A DNA stretch of 64,000 nucleotides. It comes from Pseudoxanthomonas sp. GTDB taxonomy: Bacteria; Pseudomonadota; Gammaproteobacteria; Xanthomonadales; Xanthomonadaceae. The position numbers were made by a program, and so were the translations under genes. Each line of letters starts with the position of its first letter. Position 1 is the first letter of the stretch. The stretch is taken from contig NZ_CP114978.1 of NCBI RefSeq assembly GCF_027498035.1, positions 372,001 through 436,000 of the forward strand, given 5' to 3'. Under the pieces are notes generated by a model. It ran no database searches. It had not been told where the DNA came from and was given only the letters and a program-made list of their open reading frames with translations. Positions 18,215 to 26,666 of this stretch are shown here, piece by piece.

Positions 18215-18484
18215 ATGGCGACCGGATGGGCCAACGAGGGCGCAGTGCAGGACCAGATCGATGCGACGGTGAAGGACGCGATCCAGCGCGCCCGCAGTCA
18301 GTTGCCGACCGGCCCGAGCCTGCTCAATTGCGAAGAATGCGATGCACCGATCCCCGAAGCGCGGCGCAAGGCCGTGCCTGGCGTGCATTTGTGCGTGGCC
18401 TGCCAGAGCGCGCATGACCAAAGCCAGGCTGGCGGAGCATCGGGCATCAATCGGCGTGGCAGCAAGGACAGCCAGCTGCGTTGA
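18215..18484 (+). CDS. DksA/TraR-type C4 zinc-finger protein (YbiI-like)
   Basis: An 89-residue protein with a four-Cys zinc finger: C39 and C42 in CEEC, C60 and C63 in CVAC, spaced as in the DksA/TraR C-terminal finger. The long coiled-coil of true DksA is missing, so it resembles the small YbiI group. GGAGG before the ATG supports the start. It may bind RNA polymerase's secondary channel, but without the coiled-coil tip acidic pair a DksA-like effect is uncertain. Confidence 0.85.
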   Translation: MATGWANEGAVQDQIDATVKDAIQRARSQLPTGPSLLNCEECDAPIPEARRKAVPGVHLCVACQSAHDQSQAGGASGINRRGSKDSQLR

Positions 18485-18493
18485 ACCGGCTGC

Positions 18494-19063
18494 TTAGTGG
18501 TTCAGTGTGTGCGCCCCGCGCCAGCGACGGATGCCACGCTGGAAGAACCAGCTATTCGGCACCTGGATCGAGGTGGCCTGGCCGCCTTCGCCCGACTCCG
18601 GCTCCTGCAGCGTGGTGTAGAGCAGGTTGATGTCCATCACCTTGCCCTTGAGGCCCGGCTTCTCGCCGTTCTCCAGCAGCTCGATCATTTCGTAAAGGCG
18701 GAATGGCCGGGTGATGAAGATCAGGAAGGTGCAGAAGATGTTCGACAGCACACTCCACGCGGCGAAGAACGCCACCGCGCCCACGGTCGCAAAGCCGGTG
18801 AAGGCGCCCCACAGCACGCCCGCCGACACGCCAAGCTGCTGCAGCACCACCAGCGTGGCGGCCACCAGCAACAGCGTGTTGACCGCGCGACGCAGGCCCA
18901 TCGCCAGCTCCGGCGGCATGTCGTAACGCTCGACGCCGCGATGGATCAGGCGTCGCGCCAACATCTGCAGCAGGCGCGTGGCCAGCAGGACCAGCAGGAT
19001 CTGTGCGCCGGGTACGATGACACCCAGCCAGTCATGCATCCACAGGGGGAGGTGTTCTTTCAT
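18494..19063 (-). CDS. small MscS-family mechanosensitive channel protein
   Basis: A 189-residue membrane protein with three hydrophobic segments and an MscS-like pore helix and beta domain. GAFTGFATVGAVAFFAAWSV corresponds to the pore-lining helix rich in Ala and Gly, followed by ITRPFRLYEMIELL, the usual MscS beta-domain entry. The C-terminal cage domain is very short. ATG 19063 is the start; a longer frame upstream is basic and non-membrane and was set aside. Likely a tension-gated channel for osmotic downshift. Confidence 0.83.
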   Translation of the reverse strand: MKEHLPLWMHDWLGVIVPGAQILLVLLATRLLQMLARRLIHRGVERYDMPPELAMGLRRAVNTLLLVAATLVVLQQLGVSAGVLWGAFTGFATVGAVAFFAAWSVLSNIFCTFLIFITRPFRLYEMIELLENGEKPGLKGKVMDINLLYTTLQEPESGEGGQATSIQVPNSWFFQRGIRRWRGAHTLNH

Positions 19064-19208
19064 GGTGCGAGGTTCGATGCAATGAAGCCGCACATGATGA
19101 CGCTGTGCCAGGGCACGGGCAAAACGCCAGCGGTGTGATCGCGTCAATCGAACAAGGCGCGTATCGGTACGCACCTTGCCTTGAATCGTCGGAAGGAACT
19201 CGCGTGCG

Positions 19209-19733
19209 TTACTCGCTGATCGGCGTTCCAATGGCGCCGAGGTAGTCCAGTTTGCCCAGCGGCGCGCCCTGGTTACGCAGGATGTCGTAGGCGGTGGCCA
19301 CGTGGAAATGGAAGTTGGGCAGGCCGAACTGCAGCAGGTAGTCGGCGCCGTTGAAACGGGTCCCGAGCTTGCCGAACTTCAGGGTGATCTCACGTTCGCT
19401 GCCGGCATCGACCTGTTCCGGGGTCAAAGACGCTAGGTAGCTCACAGTGGCGGCAAGGCGCGCCTGCAGTTCGTCGAAGGTGGTTTCAGTGTCGGCCAGC
19501 CTGGGCGAGGGCACGCCGGACAGCCGCTCGCCGGTCCCCTTGGCAGTGTCGCTGGCACGCTGGATCTGTGCGGACAACGGCAGCATGTCCGGTGCCAGTC
19601 GGGCCTGCACCAGCGTGGCCGGGTCGATGCCGTGTTCGGCGGCGTGGCGTGCGCCGATCTCCAGCACGTGCCCCAGCTGACGCAGGCCGCGAAGCAGGGT
19701 GGGGATGGCGATTTGATGAAGGGACAGGGACAT
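19209..19733 (-). CDS. DUF1993 family protein
   Basis: A 174-residue helical protein matching DUF1993, with the opening SLHQIAIPTLLRGL and the conserved FGLPNFHFHVATAYDILR near the C-terminus. The His-containing helix resembles DinB-like four-helix bundles, though a metal site is not proven. Start ATG 19733 has GGGACAGGG upstream. No operon partner is visible. The family has no known function, and nothing in the context adds one. Confidence 0.85.
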   Translation of the reverse strand: MSLSLHQIAIPTLLRGLRQLGHVLEIGARHAAEHGIDPATLVQARLAPDMLPLSAQIQRASDTAKGTGERLSGVPSPRLADTETTFDELQARLAATVSYLASLTPEQVDAGSEREITLKFGKLGTRFNGADYLLQFGLPNFHFHVATAYDILRNQGAPLGKLDYLGAIGTPISE

Positions 19734-19902
19734 GGCGCGAGCCTGGAGGAAGGGAAGGGCGAAGCCTAGCGCCATCCTGTTCCCGTGTTGGCGTCCGCTG
19801 GAAAGATGCCGCGTTGCACGGGTTGGCCCTTGTCCAGGTGACATCTGCAGTGGCCCTTCCGGCATGTGCGTGGGCAGGGTGCGGCATGCACAATGCGCCA
19901 GG

Positions 19903-20178
19903 ATGAAGCTGCTGCTGCCCCTGTTCTTCAACGCCCTCGCGCTGTTGTTGTTCGGCATTGGCCTGATCGGGCCATTGGTGCCGGCAGTCGGCACGCCCGA
20001 TAAGTGGGCATTGCTGCTGTTTGGCGCGATGCCGATTGCCTGCCTGGTCGTCTGCGGCTACGTGGCCAACGGCTGGCCCGCACGGATCGCCTTCGTGCTG
20101 CAGGCCGTGTCGCTGCTGGCGGTGCTGCTGGCGCTCCTGGCGATCGAATCCGGCGCGCTGGGCGGCCCGGCGCGCTGA
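19903..20178 (+). CDS. small hydrophobic membrane protein
   Basis: A 91-residue protein with three hydrophobic segments (about 3-24, 34-52, 58-81), short loops and no signal cleavage site. AGG lies just before the ATG. I do not recognise the family. It ends 47 bases before the likely fumarase start on the same strand, so shared transcription is possible. Confidence 0.6.
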   Translation: MKLLLPLFFNALALLLFGIGLIGPLVPAVGTPDKWALLLFGAMPIACLVVCGYVANGWPARIAFVLQAVSLLAVLLALLAIESGALGGPAR

Positions 20179-20225
20179 CGCGATTGCGTCGCGGAATCGG
20201 GGCCGTCGGCCCGCTTTCGACTAAA

Positions 20226-21830
20226 ATGACGGGATATCTTCTCCCCGCCAGCGTCGAGCCAGCCGTGAACCTCCACACCAACGCCGCCGTACCCGTGTCC
20301 ACCGCGCCTGTGTCCATCAAGCAGGAAGACCTGATCCAGTCCGTCGCCGACGCGCTGCAGTACATCAGCTATTACCACCCGGTCGACTACATCAAGAACC
20401 TCTCCGCGGCCTATGAGCGCGAGGAGTCGCCGGCGGCCAAGGATGCCATCGCCCAGATCCTGATCAACTCGCGCATGTGCGCCGAAGGCCATCGTCCGAT
20501 CTGCCAGGACACCGGCATCGTCACCGTGTTCCTGGAAGTGGGCATGAGCGTGCGCTGGGACGACGCCACCATGGGTGTCGAGGACATGGTCAACGAAGGC
20601 GTGCGCCGCGCCTACGCCTATCCGGACAACAAGCTGCGCGCCAGCGTGCTGGCCGACCCGGCCGGTAAGCGCACCAATACCAAGGACAACACGCCGGGCG
20701 TGGTCAACGTCAAGATCGTGCCGGGCAACACGGTCGATGTGATCGTGGCGGCCAAGGGCGGTGGTTCGGAAGCCAAATCCAAGTTCGCCATGCTCAACCC
20801 GTCCGATTCCATCGTCGACTGGGTGCTCAAGACCGTGCCGACCATGGGTGCGGGCTGGTGCCCGCCGGGCATGCTCGGCATCGGCATCGGCGGCACCGCC
20901 GAGAAGGCCATGCTGCTGGCCAAGGAAGCGCTGATGGAGCCGATCGACATCGTCGACCTGCAGGCCCGCGGCGCTTCCAATCGTGCCGAAGAGCTGCGCC
21001 TGGAGTTGTACGAAAAGGTCAACGCGCTGGGCATCGGTGCGCAGGGCCTGGGCGGCCTGACCACGGTGCTGGACATCAAGGTCAAGGATTTCCCGACCCA
21101 CGCGGCCAACCTGCCGATCGCGCTGATCCCCAACTGCGCCGCCACGCGCCACGCGCACTTCACCCTGGATGGCAGTGGTGCGGTGATGCTGGAGCCGCCG
21201 TCGCTGGAAGACTGGCCCAAGCTGACCTACAACCCGCAGGGCGCGCGCCGTGTCGACCTGGGCACGATCACACCGGAAGAGGTCGTCAGCTTCAAGCCCG
21301 GCGAAGTGCTGCTGCTCAACGGCAAGCTGCTGACCGGCCGCGATGCCGCGCACAAGCGCATGGTCGAGATGCTCAACCGCGGCGAGACGCTGCCGGTGGA
21401 TCTGAAAGGCCGCTTCATCTACTACGTCGGACCCGTCGATCCGGTGCGCGATGAGGTCGTCGGCCCGGCCGGCCCGACCACGGCCACGCGCATGGACAAG
21501 TTCACCGATCAAATCCTGGAACAGACCGGCCTGCTGGGCATGGTCGGCAAGGCCGAGCGCGGCCCGGCCGCGATCGAGGCGATCAAGAAGCACCAGTCGG
21601 TCTACCTGATGGCCGTCGGCGGTTCGGCGTACCTGGTGTCCAAGGCGATCAAGGCTGCCCGCGTGCTGGCGTTCGAAGACCTGGGCATGGAGGCGATCTA
21701 CGAATTCGAGGTCAAGGACATGCCGGTGACCGTTGCGGTCGATTCGAGTGGTGAGTCCGTGCACAAGACCGGCCCGCGCAAGTGGCAGGCCAAGATCGGC
21801 AAGATCCCGGTGGTGGTCGAGCCGGCGTAA
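20226..21830 (+). CDS. fumarate hydratase class I
   Basis: Class I, 4Fe-4S, oxygen-sensitive fumarase converting fumarate to malate in the TCA cycle; up to 534 residues. The N-terminal domain has RMCAEGHRPICQDTG with a cluster Cys, then CPPGMLGIGIGG, and the C-terminal swivel domain begins near DLGTITPEEV. The start is uncertain. ATG 20226 has no ribosome site and overlaps a TAAAAT box. In-frame GTG codons at 20265, 20295 and 20310 are alternatives, and the family's conserved IKQEDLIQSV starts right after 20310, giving about 506 residues. The SDH operon is 15 kb away. Confidence 0.92.
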   Translation: MTGYLLPASVEPAVNLHTNAAVPVSTAPVSIKQEDLIQSVADALQYISYYHPVDYIKNLSAAYEREESPAAKDAIAQILINSRMCAEGHRPICQDTGIVTVFLEVGMSVRWDDATMGVEDMVNEGVRRAYAYPDNKLRASVLADPAGKRTNTKDNTPGVVNVKIVPGNTVDVIVAAKGGGSEAKSKFAMLNPSDSIVDWVLKTVPTMGAGWCPPGMLGIGIGGTAEKAMLLAKEALMEPIDIVDLQARGASNRAEELRLELYEKVNALGIGAQGLGGLTTVLDIKVKDFPTHAANLPIALIPNCAATRHAHFTLDGSGAVMLEPPSLEDWPKLTYNPQGARRVDLGTITPEEVVSFKPGEVLLLNGKLLTGRDAAHKRMVEMLNRGETLPVDLKGRFIYYVGPVDPVRDEVVGPAGPTTATRMDKFTDQILEQTGLLGMVGKAERGPAAIEAIKKHQSVYLMAVGGSAYLVSKAIKAARVLAFEDLGMEAIYEFEVKDMPVTVAVDSSGESVHKTGPRKWQAKIGKIPVVVEPA

Positions 21831-21856
21831 GCGCGCGGCCACAACCGTGCATCACG

Positions 21857-21886
21857 ACAGGGCCGGCGTGCATACTCCGGCCCTGT
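21857..21886 (+). terminator. terminator of fumarase gene
   Basis: A 10-bp stem (21857-21866 with 21877-21886), a 10-base loop, then TCTGTTTG. Sits 27 bases after the fumarase stop. Confidence 0.7.
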
Positions 21887-21909
21887 TCTGTTTGTAACAG
21901 GAGGCTTTG

Positions 21910-22197
21910 ATGAAAGGACGCATGACCTTCTGCGTGCTGTTGGCGCTGTTGCTCGGCGCCTGCGCCACCGGCGATGACAGGCGCGCACCGGCGTCGCTGC
22001 TCAGGCCGGCCACGCCCGCTGGCCAGGCCTGCGCGCGCCAATGCGATCTGTTGCGTGCGGCCTGCGATGGCACGCCCGTGCGCAATGCGCCGGCGACGCT
22101 TGGCGGTGGTCCGGACCCCAAGCCATCCGCCGCTTCGTGCAAGACCTCCTACCGCGACTGCGTGCTGGATTGCGGTGGTCGCATGGTGGGCGACTGA
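21910..22197 (+). CDS. small Cys-rich lipoprotein (paralogue A)
   Basis: A 95-residue predicted lipoprotein: short signal, lipobox LGACA with Cys 18, mature chain with CARQCDLLRAAC and a C-terminal CKTSYRDCVLDCGG. Six mature Cys suggest three disulfides in the periplasm. AGGAGG precedes ATG 21910. It shares both Cys motifs with the gene at 22900-23277, on the other side of a GST gene. I do not recognise a named family and give no function. Confidence 0.75.
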   Translation: MKGRMTFCVLLALLLGACATGDDRRAPASLLRPATPAGQACARQCDLLRAACDGTPVRNAPATLGGGPDPKPSAASCKTSYRDCVLDCGGRMVGD

Positions 22198-22234
22198 CCG
22201 TTTCTTTTCCCAGCTGATGATCACCGAGATCCCC

Positions 22235-22870
22235 ATGACCAACGCGTTGTATTACTCGCCCAGCACCGCCTCCCTGGTAGTCCATTGGCTGCTGATCGAA
22301 CTGGATGTGCCGCACACGCTGCACGCGCTGGACTTCGACAAGGGCGAACAGAAAACCGCCGAGTATCTCAAGCTCAATCCGCAGGGCAGGGTGCCGACGC
22401 TGGTCCTGGACGGGCAGGTGCTGACCGAGTCGGCTGCCATCGCCATGCATCTGGCGGACCTGTACCCGCGGGCCAATCTCGCCCCGGCCATCGGCACGCA
22501 GGCGCGCGCCGCGTACTACCGCTGGATGTTCTTCTGCGCCTACACGCTCATGCCGGCGTACCGCGGCTGGTTCTATCCGGACGAACCGGCCGGCGCCGAC
22601 AACGTCGACAAGGTGATGGCATCCGCGCGCGCCACGCTGGAACACGCCTGGCAGCAGGTGGCCGATCACCTGCAGGCACAGGGGCCATACCTGCTGGGCG
22701 AACAGCTATCGGCTGCCGATTTCGTGTTGACCATGCTGATGCGCTGGTCGCGCAACATGCCGCGGCCCACGGATGACTGGCCGGTGCTCAAGGCCTACGC
22801 TGATCGCATGAAGGCACGCCCGGCCTTCCAGGAAGCCTATCGGCGCGAAGGGATCACTGACTGGGTGTAA
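22235..22870 (+). CDS. glutathione S-transferase family protein
   Basis: A 211-residue GST. The N-terminal thioredoxin fold (1-80) begins NALYYSPSTASLVVHW, with the active Ser near STAS, and contains the cis-Pro segment GRVPTLVLDG and the glutathione-binding TESAAI. The helical C-terminal domain carries LLGEQLSAADFVLTMLMRW, the usual Asp-containing N-capping motif. Start ATG 22235 is chosen; an in-frame ATG six codons upstream is possible. It lies between two related Cys-rich lipoprotein genes on the same strand, 37 and 29 bases away, so the three are likely co-transcribed. Confidence 0.9.
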   Translation: MTNALYYSPSTASLVVHWLLIELDVPHTLHALDFDKGEQKTAEYLKLNPQGRVPTLVLDGQVLTESAAIAMHLADLYPRANLAPAIGTQARAAYYRWMFFCAYTLMPAYRGWFYPDEPAGADNVDKVMASARATLEHAWQQVADHLQAQGPYLLGEQLSAADFVLTMLMRWSRNMPRPTDDWPVLKAYADRMKARPAFQEAYRREGITDWV

Positions 22871-22899
22871 CCCCGGATTACGGATACAAGGAGGTGACC

Positions 22900-23277
22900 A
22901 TGAGGCAGCAAAAAAGGTTCTGGAATCCGCTGCTGCTGGCATCAATGCTGTTGCTGCTGGCAGGTTGCTGGGCACCGCAGGTCCATCGCCCGACCTCGGC
23001 GGCTGGCGCCATGTGCGCTGAACAATGCGACCAGCAGCGCTATAGCTGCAACAACACGGCCCAAGCTTCAGCGCAAGCTTCGCAGGGCAGCTGTCAGGCA
23101 CGGCAGGACCACGTCGAGCAGCGCTGCTCGCCCTGGGTCAAGGATTCGGATAAGCAGCGCTGCCAGATCGTCAACAATCCCGGCGGCGGGACGTGTATCG
23201 ACCCGAGCCCCGATTACAGCGGTTGTACCAGCACATGGCGCAGCTGCATCGTGTCTTGCGGCGGCTATTTCGAATAG
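22900..23277 (+). CDS. Cys-rich lipoprotein (paralogue B)
   Basis: A 125-residue predicted lipoprotein with a near-perfect AAGGAGGTG ribosome site. Signal peptide and lipobox LAGCW come first; the mature part has CAEQCDQQRYSC, a middle insert with extra Cys, then TWRSCIVSCGGYFE at the end. Both end motifs match the gene at 21910-22197, so the two are diverged paralogues; this one has gained a central Cys-rich insert. The many Cys predict a disulfide-rich periplasmic domain. Function unknown. Confidence 0.78.
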   Translation: MRQQKRFWNPLLLASMLLLLAGCWAPQVHRPTSAAGAMCAEQCDQQRYSCNNTAQASAQASQGSCQARQDHVEQRCSPWVKDSDKQRCQIVNNPGGGTCIDPSPDYSGCTSTWRSCIVSCGGYFE

Positions 23278-23292
23278 CTGCCGAACACGGGC

Positions 23293-23649
23293 TCAAGCCG
23301 GCAGGATTTCCAGCACCTGTTCCGGCGGGCGGCACAAGCGGGTGCCACGTCCGGTAATGACGATGGGGAGATTGATCAGCGCCGGCCTGAGCAACATGGC
23401 CTCGATCAGCGCGGCATCGCTGATGCCGGGATCATCCAGGCCCAGTTCGGTGTAGGAAGGCTCCTTGGCTCGCATCAGGTCGCGCAGCGGCATGCCAGTG
23501 GCTGCCAGCGTTGCCACCAGCGTGGCGCGGTCCGGCGGATCGTTGATGTAATCGATGACCCGCGGTTCAAACCCCGCGTCGCGGATCAGCTCCAGCGCGC
23601 CTCGTGAGTTGCTGCAGCGTGCGTTGTGCCAGATCGTCACCGCCTGCAT
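23293..23649 (-). CDS. ArsC-family (arsenate reductase-like) protein
   Basis: A 118-residue thioredoxin-fold protein of the glutaredoxin-coupled ArsC family. The active Cys 12 lies in WHNARCSNSRGAL, and the Arg-containing pocket and LPIVITGRGTRLCRP near the end are typical. It is read from ATG 23649, which overlaps the phospholipase A stop by one base. No arsenic transporter or ArsR is nearby, so a general reductase or Spx/YffB-like role is as likely as arsenate reduction. Confidence 0.9.
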   Translation of the reverse strand: MQAVTIWHNARCSNSRGALELIRDAGFEPRVIDYINDPPDRATLVATLAATGMPLRDLMRAKEPSYTELGLDDPGISDAALIEAMLLRPALINLPIVITGRGTRLCRPPEQVLEILPA

Positions 23650-24815
23650 CAGTACCACTCCAGCAGCGAGATGCCCAGGCCGACGTAGGTGGCCTTGTGG
23701 TTGTAATCGATCAGGCTTTCGCCATAGCCGTGGAAGACTTCGATGTGGCCGCGCAGGTTGCGATCGATCGGAAAGCCCCAGGTCGCCTGCAGCGCGCCAT
23801 GCGATTCATCGCCGCCACGCAGCGAATGCCGGCCCATCAGCGAGAACTCATGACCGTTGTGGCTGTAGGTCAGCGTGGCATCGCCACGGCCCATGTAGTT
23901 CTCGATGTCCGGATTGTCGTCGTCGTTGCCGTCGGGGATGCGGTACCAGGGACGCACGACGAAGGCCCAGTTCTCGCGGTCGAAGCCTACCTGTCCGATC
24001 ACCCGGTTCCAGCTGCGCGACAGCGGATCGCCGCGGCCATTGGACTGGTGGTTGAGGCTCAGGCCGGCAAGGCGCCCGTGCCAGCCGCCGATCTCATAGT
24101 CGGTGCGGAACACCAGCATGACCTCGGGTTCGTAATTGGTCTCGCGGAACGGGCGGGAAGTCTCGCCGTTGTAGACCTGCCAGCGCGAGCTCTGGGTATA
24201 GGCACCCCAGATATCGCCGTTGTCGCCGAACACGTTCTCCACGAATTTGGTCTTGAAGCTGAGCTGGAACTTGGCTTCCAGGCTCTGCAGGTCCTGCGCC
24301 ACGGTGACCGTGTTGTCCGGGTTGGGCGAGGAGGGCGTCTCGTTCTTCTTGCTGGTCCAGAACGCGGGCAGCAGGTAGACCGGCTTGTAGGCGCGCATCT
24401 GGAACACGCCCAGTTTGGAGTCGGCGGCCAGCTCCCAGCGGCTGTCCAACAACGAGCCCTTGCCTGCGTTGGCACGCACCGCGTCGTAGTCGTCGTCAGC
24501 AAACATCGCGCCTGCGCTGTGCTTGAAGCGCTCGCCGAGCGGTGCATCCGCCGGTGGCGCATCGAGGCTGCGTTGCTCCTTGGCCAATGCCTTGGCGCGG
24601 GCGGCAGCGGCATCGGCCTGCTGCGTGGTCGGCGCGCTGCGCTGGATCGCGGTGTCATAGCAGGACAGGCGCTGGGCATCGATCTCGATCAGTGCGCAGG
24701 CTTCGACCGTGGCCGGGTTGATGGTGGGCTTGCCACTCTGTGCCGCGGCAACGCCTGGCAGGGCCGCCGCACACAGCATCGAGAGCAGGCAGGGCAGGGG
24801 GCGTGATCGGCGCAT
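23649..24815 (-). CDS. pldA: outer-membrane phospholipase A
   Basis: A 388-residue OMPLA-type enzyme that cleaves phospholipids in the outer leaflet of the outer membrane. Signal peptide about 1-25. The catalytic set is His 256 and Ser 258 in LNHQSNGR and Asn 270 in SRSWNR, with the same spacing as E. coli OMPLA. A longer N-terminal periplasmic part (about 26-110), with AACALIEIDAQRLSCYD-like Cys residues, precedes the barrel and is typical of xanthomonads. It is coupled to the downstream ArsC-like gene by a TGATG overlap. Confidence 0.93.
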   Translation of the reverse strand: MRRSRPLPCLLSMLCAAALPGVAAAQSGKPTINPATVEACALIEIDAQRLSCYDTAIQRSAPTTQQADAAAARAKALAKEQRSLDAPPADAPLGERFKHSAGAMFADDDYDAVRANAGKGSLLDSRWELAADSKLGVFQMRAYKPVYLLPAFWTSKKNETPSSPNPDNTVTVAQDLQSLEAKFQLSFKTKFVENVFGDNGDIWGAYTQSSRWQVYNGETSRPFRETNYEPEVMLVFRTDYEIGGWHGRLAGLSLNHQSNGRGDPLSRSWNRVIGQVGFDRENWAFVVRPWYRIPDGNDDDNPDIENYMGRGDATLTYSHNGHEFSLMGRHSLRGGDESHGALQATWGFPIDRNLRGHIEVFHGYGESLIDYNHKATYVGLGISLLEWY

Positions 24816-24992
24816 GGGATGGTGACCTGGGAGGTTGATGGCCCGCAGTGTGCCGTGCGTCGACGGAGACTGTCAGCGTCGGCGTTCTGCATCGTGATGG
24901 TCTGGCGGCCTTCCCCGGGGAGCAGCGAGGCAGCTGGACAGGCATGGATTCTGGCAAATCCGATGCAGCCCAATGCGTGAAGACACTGGACT

Positions 24993-25478
24993 TCAGTAGA
25001 ACCACATCACGAAAAACAGCGCCAGCATCGCGAATGCCAGTCCAACTTTGAGCACCATGCCGGCGATCAGTCCAATCCAGGTCGCCAGCCCGACCTTGGC
25101 TGCCTGGTGGAGCTCTCGGCCATGCAGCATCTCGCCGATCAGCGCACCGGCAAACGGTCCGACGAAAATGCCGATGGGCAGGAACAGCAACCCGGCGAAG
25201 GTGCCGATGACCGACCCGATGATGGCCTTGCGACTGGCCCCCACGCGCTGGGCACCCATCGCCGTGGACAGGAAATCCACGACCACCGACAGCACGGTCA
25301 GGATGGCGAGCACGGTCAGGGTCACCCAGCCGACCTGCTCGAATCCGCCAGCCCAGGCGGCCAGCAGCATGCCGGCAAAGGTCAATGGAAGGCCCGGAAG
25401 TACTGGCAGGACCACGCCAGCGATGCCACCCACCATCATCAGGGCTGCCAGGACGTAAAGGATCGTCTGTAATTCCAC
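24993..25478 (-). CDS. DUF456 family membrane protein
   Basis: A 161-residue integral membrane protein with about four or five helices rich in Gly. GVVLPVLPGLPLTFAGMLLA at the start and PIGIFVGPFAGALIGEML in the second half are characteristic of DUF456, whose glycine-zipper repeats resemble small-channel-forming proteins. It reads from GTG at 25478. Function unknown. The stretch 24816-24992 between it and pldA shows no gene. Confidence 0.85.
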   Translation of the reverse strand: MELQTILYVLAALMMVGGIAGVVLPVLPGLPLTFAGMLLAAWAGGFEQVGWVTLTVLAILTVLSVVVDFLSTAMGAQRVGASRKAIIGSVIGTFAGLLFLPIGIFVGPFAGALIGEMLHGRELHQAAKVGLATWIGLIAGMVLKVGLAFAMLALFFVMWFY

Positions 25479-25536
25479 GCATTTATCCTGTCAGAACAGT
25501 GGTTTAGGTGAAGATGAACGCGTGTTGAAGGGCGTT

Positions 25537-25550
25537 GCATTTTGAAATGC
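25537..25550. other. perfect inverted repeat upstream of cold-shock gene
   Basis: GCATTT-TG-AAATGC, a perfect 6-bp dyad in the 232-base gap between the DUF456 and cspA genes. It may be an operator or part of the long cold-shock leader. Evidence is symmetry only. Confidence 0.35.
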
Positions 25551-25710
25551 GGCGCGTTACTGTCAAGCCGCTGCGCTTGCCAGGGTCACCGTGAATCGTG
25601 GCCTGATGCGGTAGATCCAGTGATCCGCTACATCGTTGTACCTCGTTTCCTCCTTGCAACCAGCCGCCAACCCAGGCGTAAACAACCCCCTGTTCCAAGG
25701 AGAGACGACA

Positions 25711-25920
25711 ATGGCAGATCGCGAAACCGGCACCGTGAAGTGGTTCAACGACGCAAAGGGCTTCGGCTTCATCAGCCGTGAGAACGGTGAGGATGTGTTC
25801 GTGCATTTCCGCGCCATCCAGAGCCAGGGCTTCAAAAGCCTCAAGGAAGGCCAGAAAGTGACCTTCACCGTGGTGCAGGGCCAGAAGGGCCTGCAGGCTG
25901 ATGCGGTGACACCGGACTGA
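25711..25920 (+). CDS. CspA-family cold-shock protein
   Basis: A 69-residue single cold-shock domain that binds single-stranded RNA/DNA and keeps mRNA unstructured. RNP1 is KGFGFI and RNP2 is VFVHF, both intact, after the usual GTVKWFNDA opening. AAGGAGAG precedes the ATG. The untranslated gap upstream is about 230 bases, consistent with the long regulated leaders of cspA genes, and a strong terminator follows. Confidence 0.95.
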   Translation: MADRETGTVKWFNDAKGFGFISRENGEDVFVHFRAIQSQGFKSLKEGQKVTFTVVQGQKGLQADAVTPD

Positions 25921-25971
25921 GACTTGCTGCAAGCGACACGGGGGCGGTCGTTCCCCCGCGATCGCACCAGG

Positions 25972-25998
25972 AAAAACCCGGCATCCGCCGGGTTTTTT
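25972..25998. terminator. bidirectional Rho-independent terminator
   Basis: An 11-bp stem (25972-25982 with 25987-25997), tetraloop ATCC, A run on the left and T run on the right. It serves cspA on plus and the glycine-zipper gene on minus. Confidence 0.9.
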
Positions 25999-26032
25999 CA
26001 TATGCCAGGCCTGATCTGGCTCCCGATCCGGA

Positions 26033-26515
26033 TCAGCGGATGACGACCTTGCCGTTGACCACGCGCACATAGGTGTTTTCGCGCACGCCGGCCAGGTCGC
26101 GCTGGTTCACCACGATGCTGCGGCCATCGTCCATGCGCACGGTCACGTCGTAGGAGTCGCCAGTGACGCGGTTCTGGATGGCGTTGCCAGCCAAGGCGCC
26201 GCCGGCGGCGCCGGCGACGGCGGCGACATTCTTGTTGCCCTTGCTGCCGCCGGTTTCCTTGGAAATCTGGCGGCCGGCCACCGCGCCGACGATGCCGCCA
26301 AGGACCGCGCCGGTGCCGGTCGGCGCGGCGCGGTTGGAGGTGATCGTATCGATCCGGGTCACGATGCCGCAGTCGGCGCAGTAGCGCGACTGCGGCGCCT
26401 GGGAGTAGCCGCTGCCACTGCGGCTGCCGCCATAGCCGTAATCCGGCGAACTGGTGGCGCAGCCTGCCAGCGTCAGTGCGCCAGCGGCCATGAAGGCGAG
26501 GTTTCGAAATTGCAT
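26033..26515 (-). CDS. glycine-zipper 2TM-domain lipoprotein
   Basis: A 160-residue predicted outer-membrane lipoprotein with lipobox LAGCA (Cys 19). After a Ser/Gly/Tyr-rich linker there is the double glycine-zipper helix hairpin (GTGAVLGGIVGAVAG and VAAVAGAAGGALAGNAIQN), as in SlyB/OsmB/RcsF-associated proteins, then a short beta domain ending VRVVNGKVVIR. CADC in the linker is a possible disulfide or metal site. The family is linked to envelope stress and outer-membrane integrity; a specific role here is inferred only. Confidence 0.87.
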   Translation of the reverse strand: MQFRNLAFMAAGALTLAGCATSSPDYGYGGSRSGSGYSQAPQSRYCADCGIVTRIDTITSNRAAPTGTGAVLGGIVGAVAGRQISKETGGSKGNKNVAAVAGAAGGALAGNAIQNRVTGDSYDVTVRMDDGRSIVVNQRDLAGVRENTYVRVVNGKVVIR

Positions 26516-26666
26516 GCCAGGCTCCTTCGCCGTGCGGCGATCGATGACGAGGGTGGTGTGGTCACACCGGTGTCGCGCATCGTGTTGCCGGCGTCATGAA
26601 CGCGGCATCAATCCCGATGGGGCTGGCAAGCCAGGCCGCGGGCAATCGCCCTGCCGGGCGTGGATG

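Noticed and set aside
23293..23649. An arsenic-resistance operon around the ArsC-like gene
   Set aside because: No ArsR, ArsB or Acr3 gene is near; it is coupled to pldA instead.
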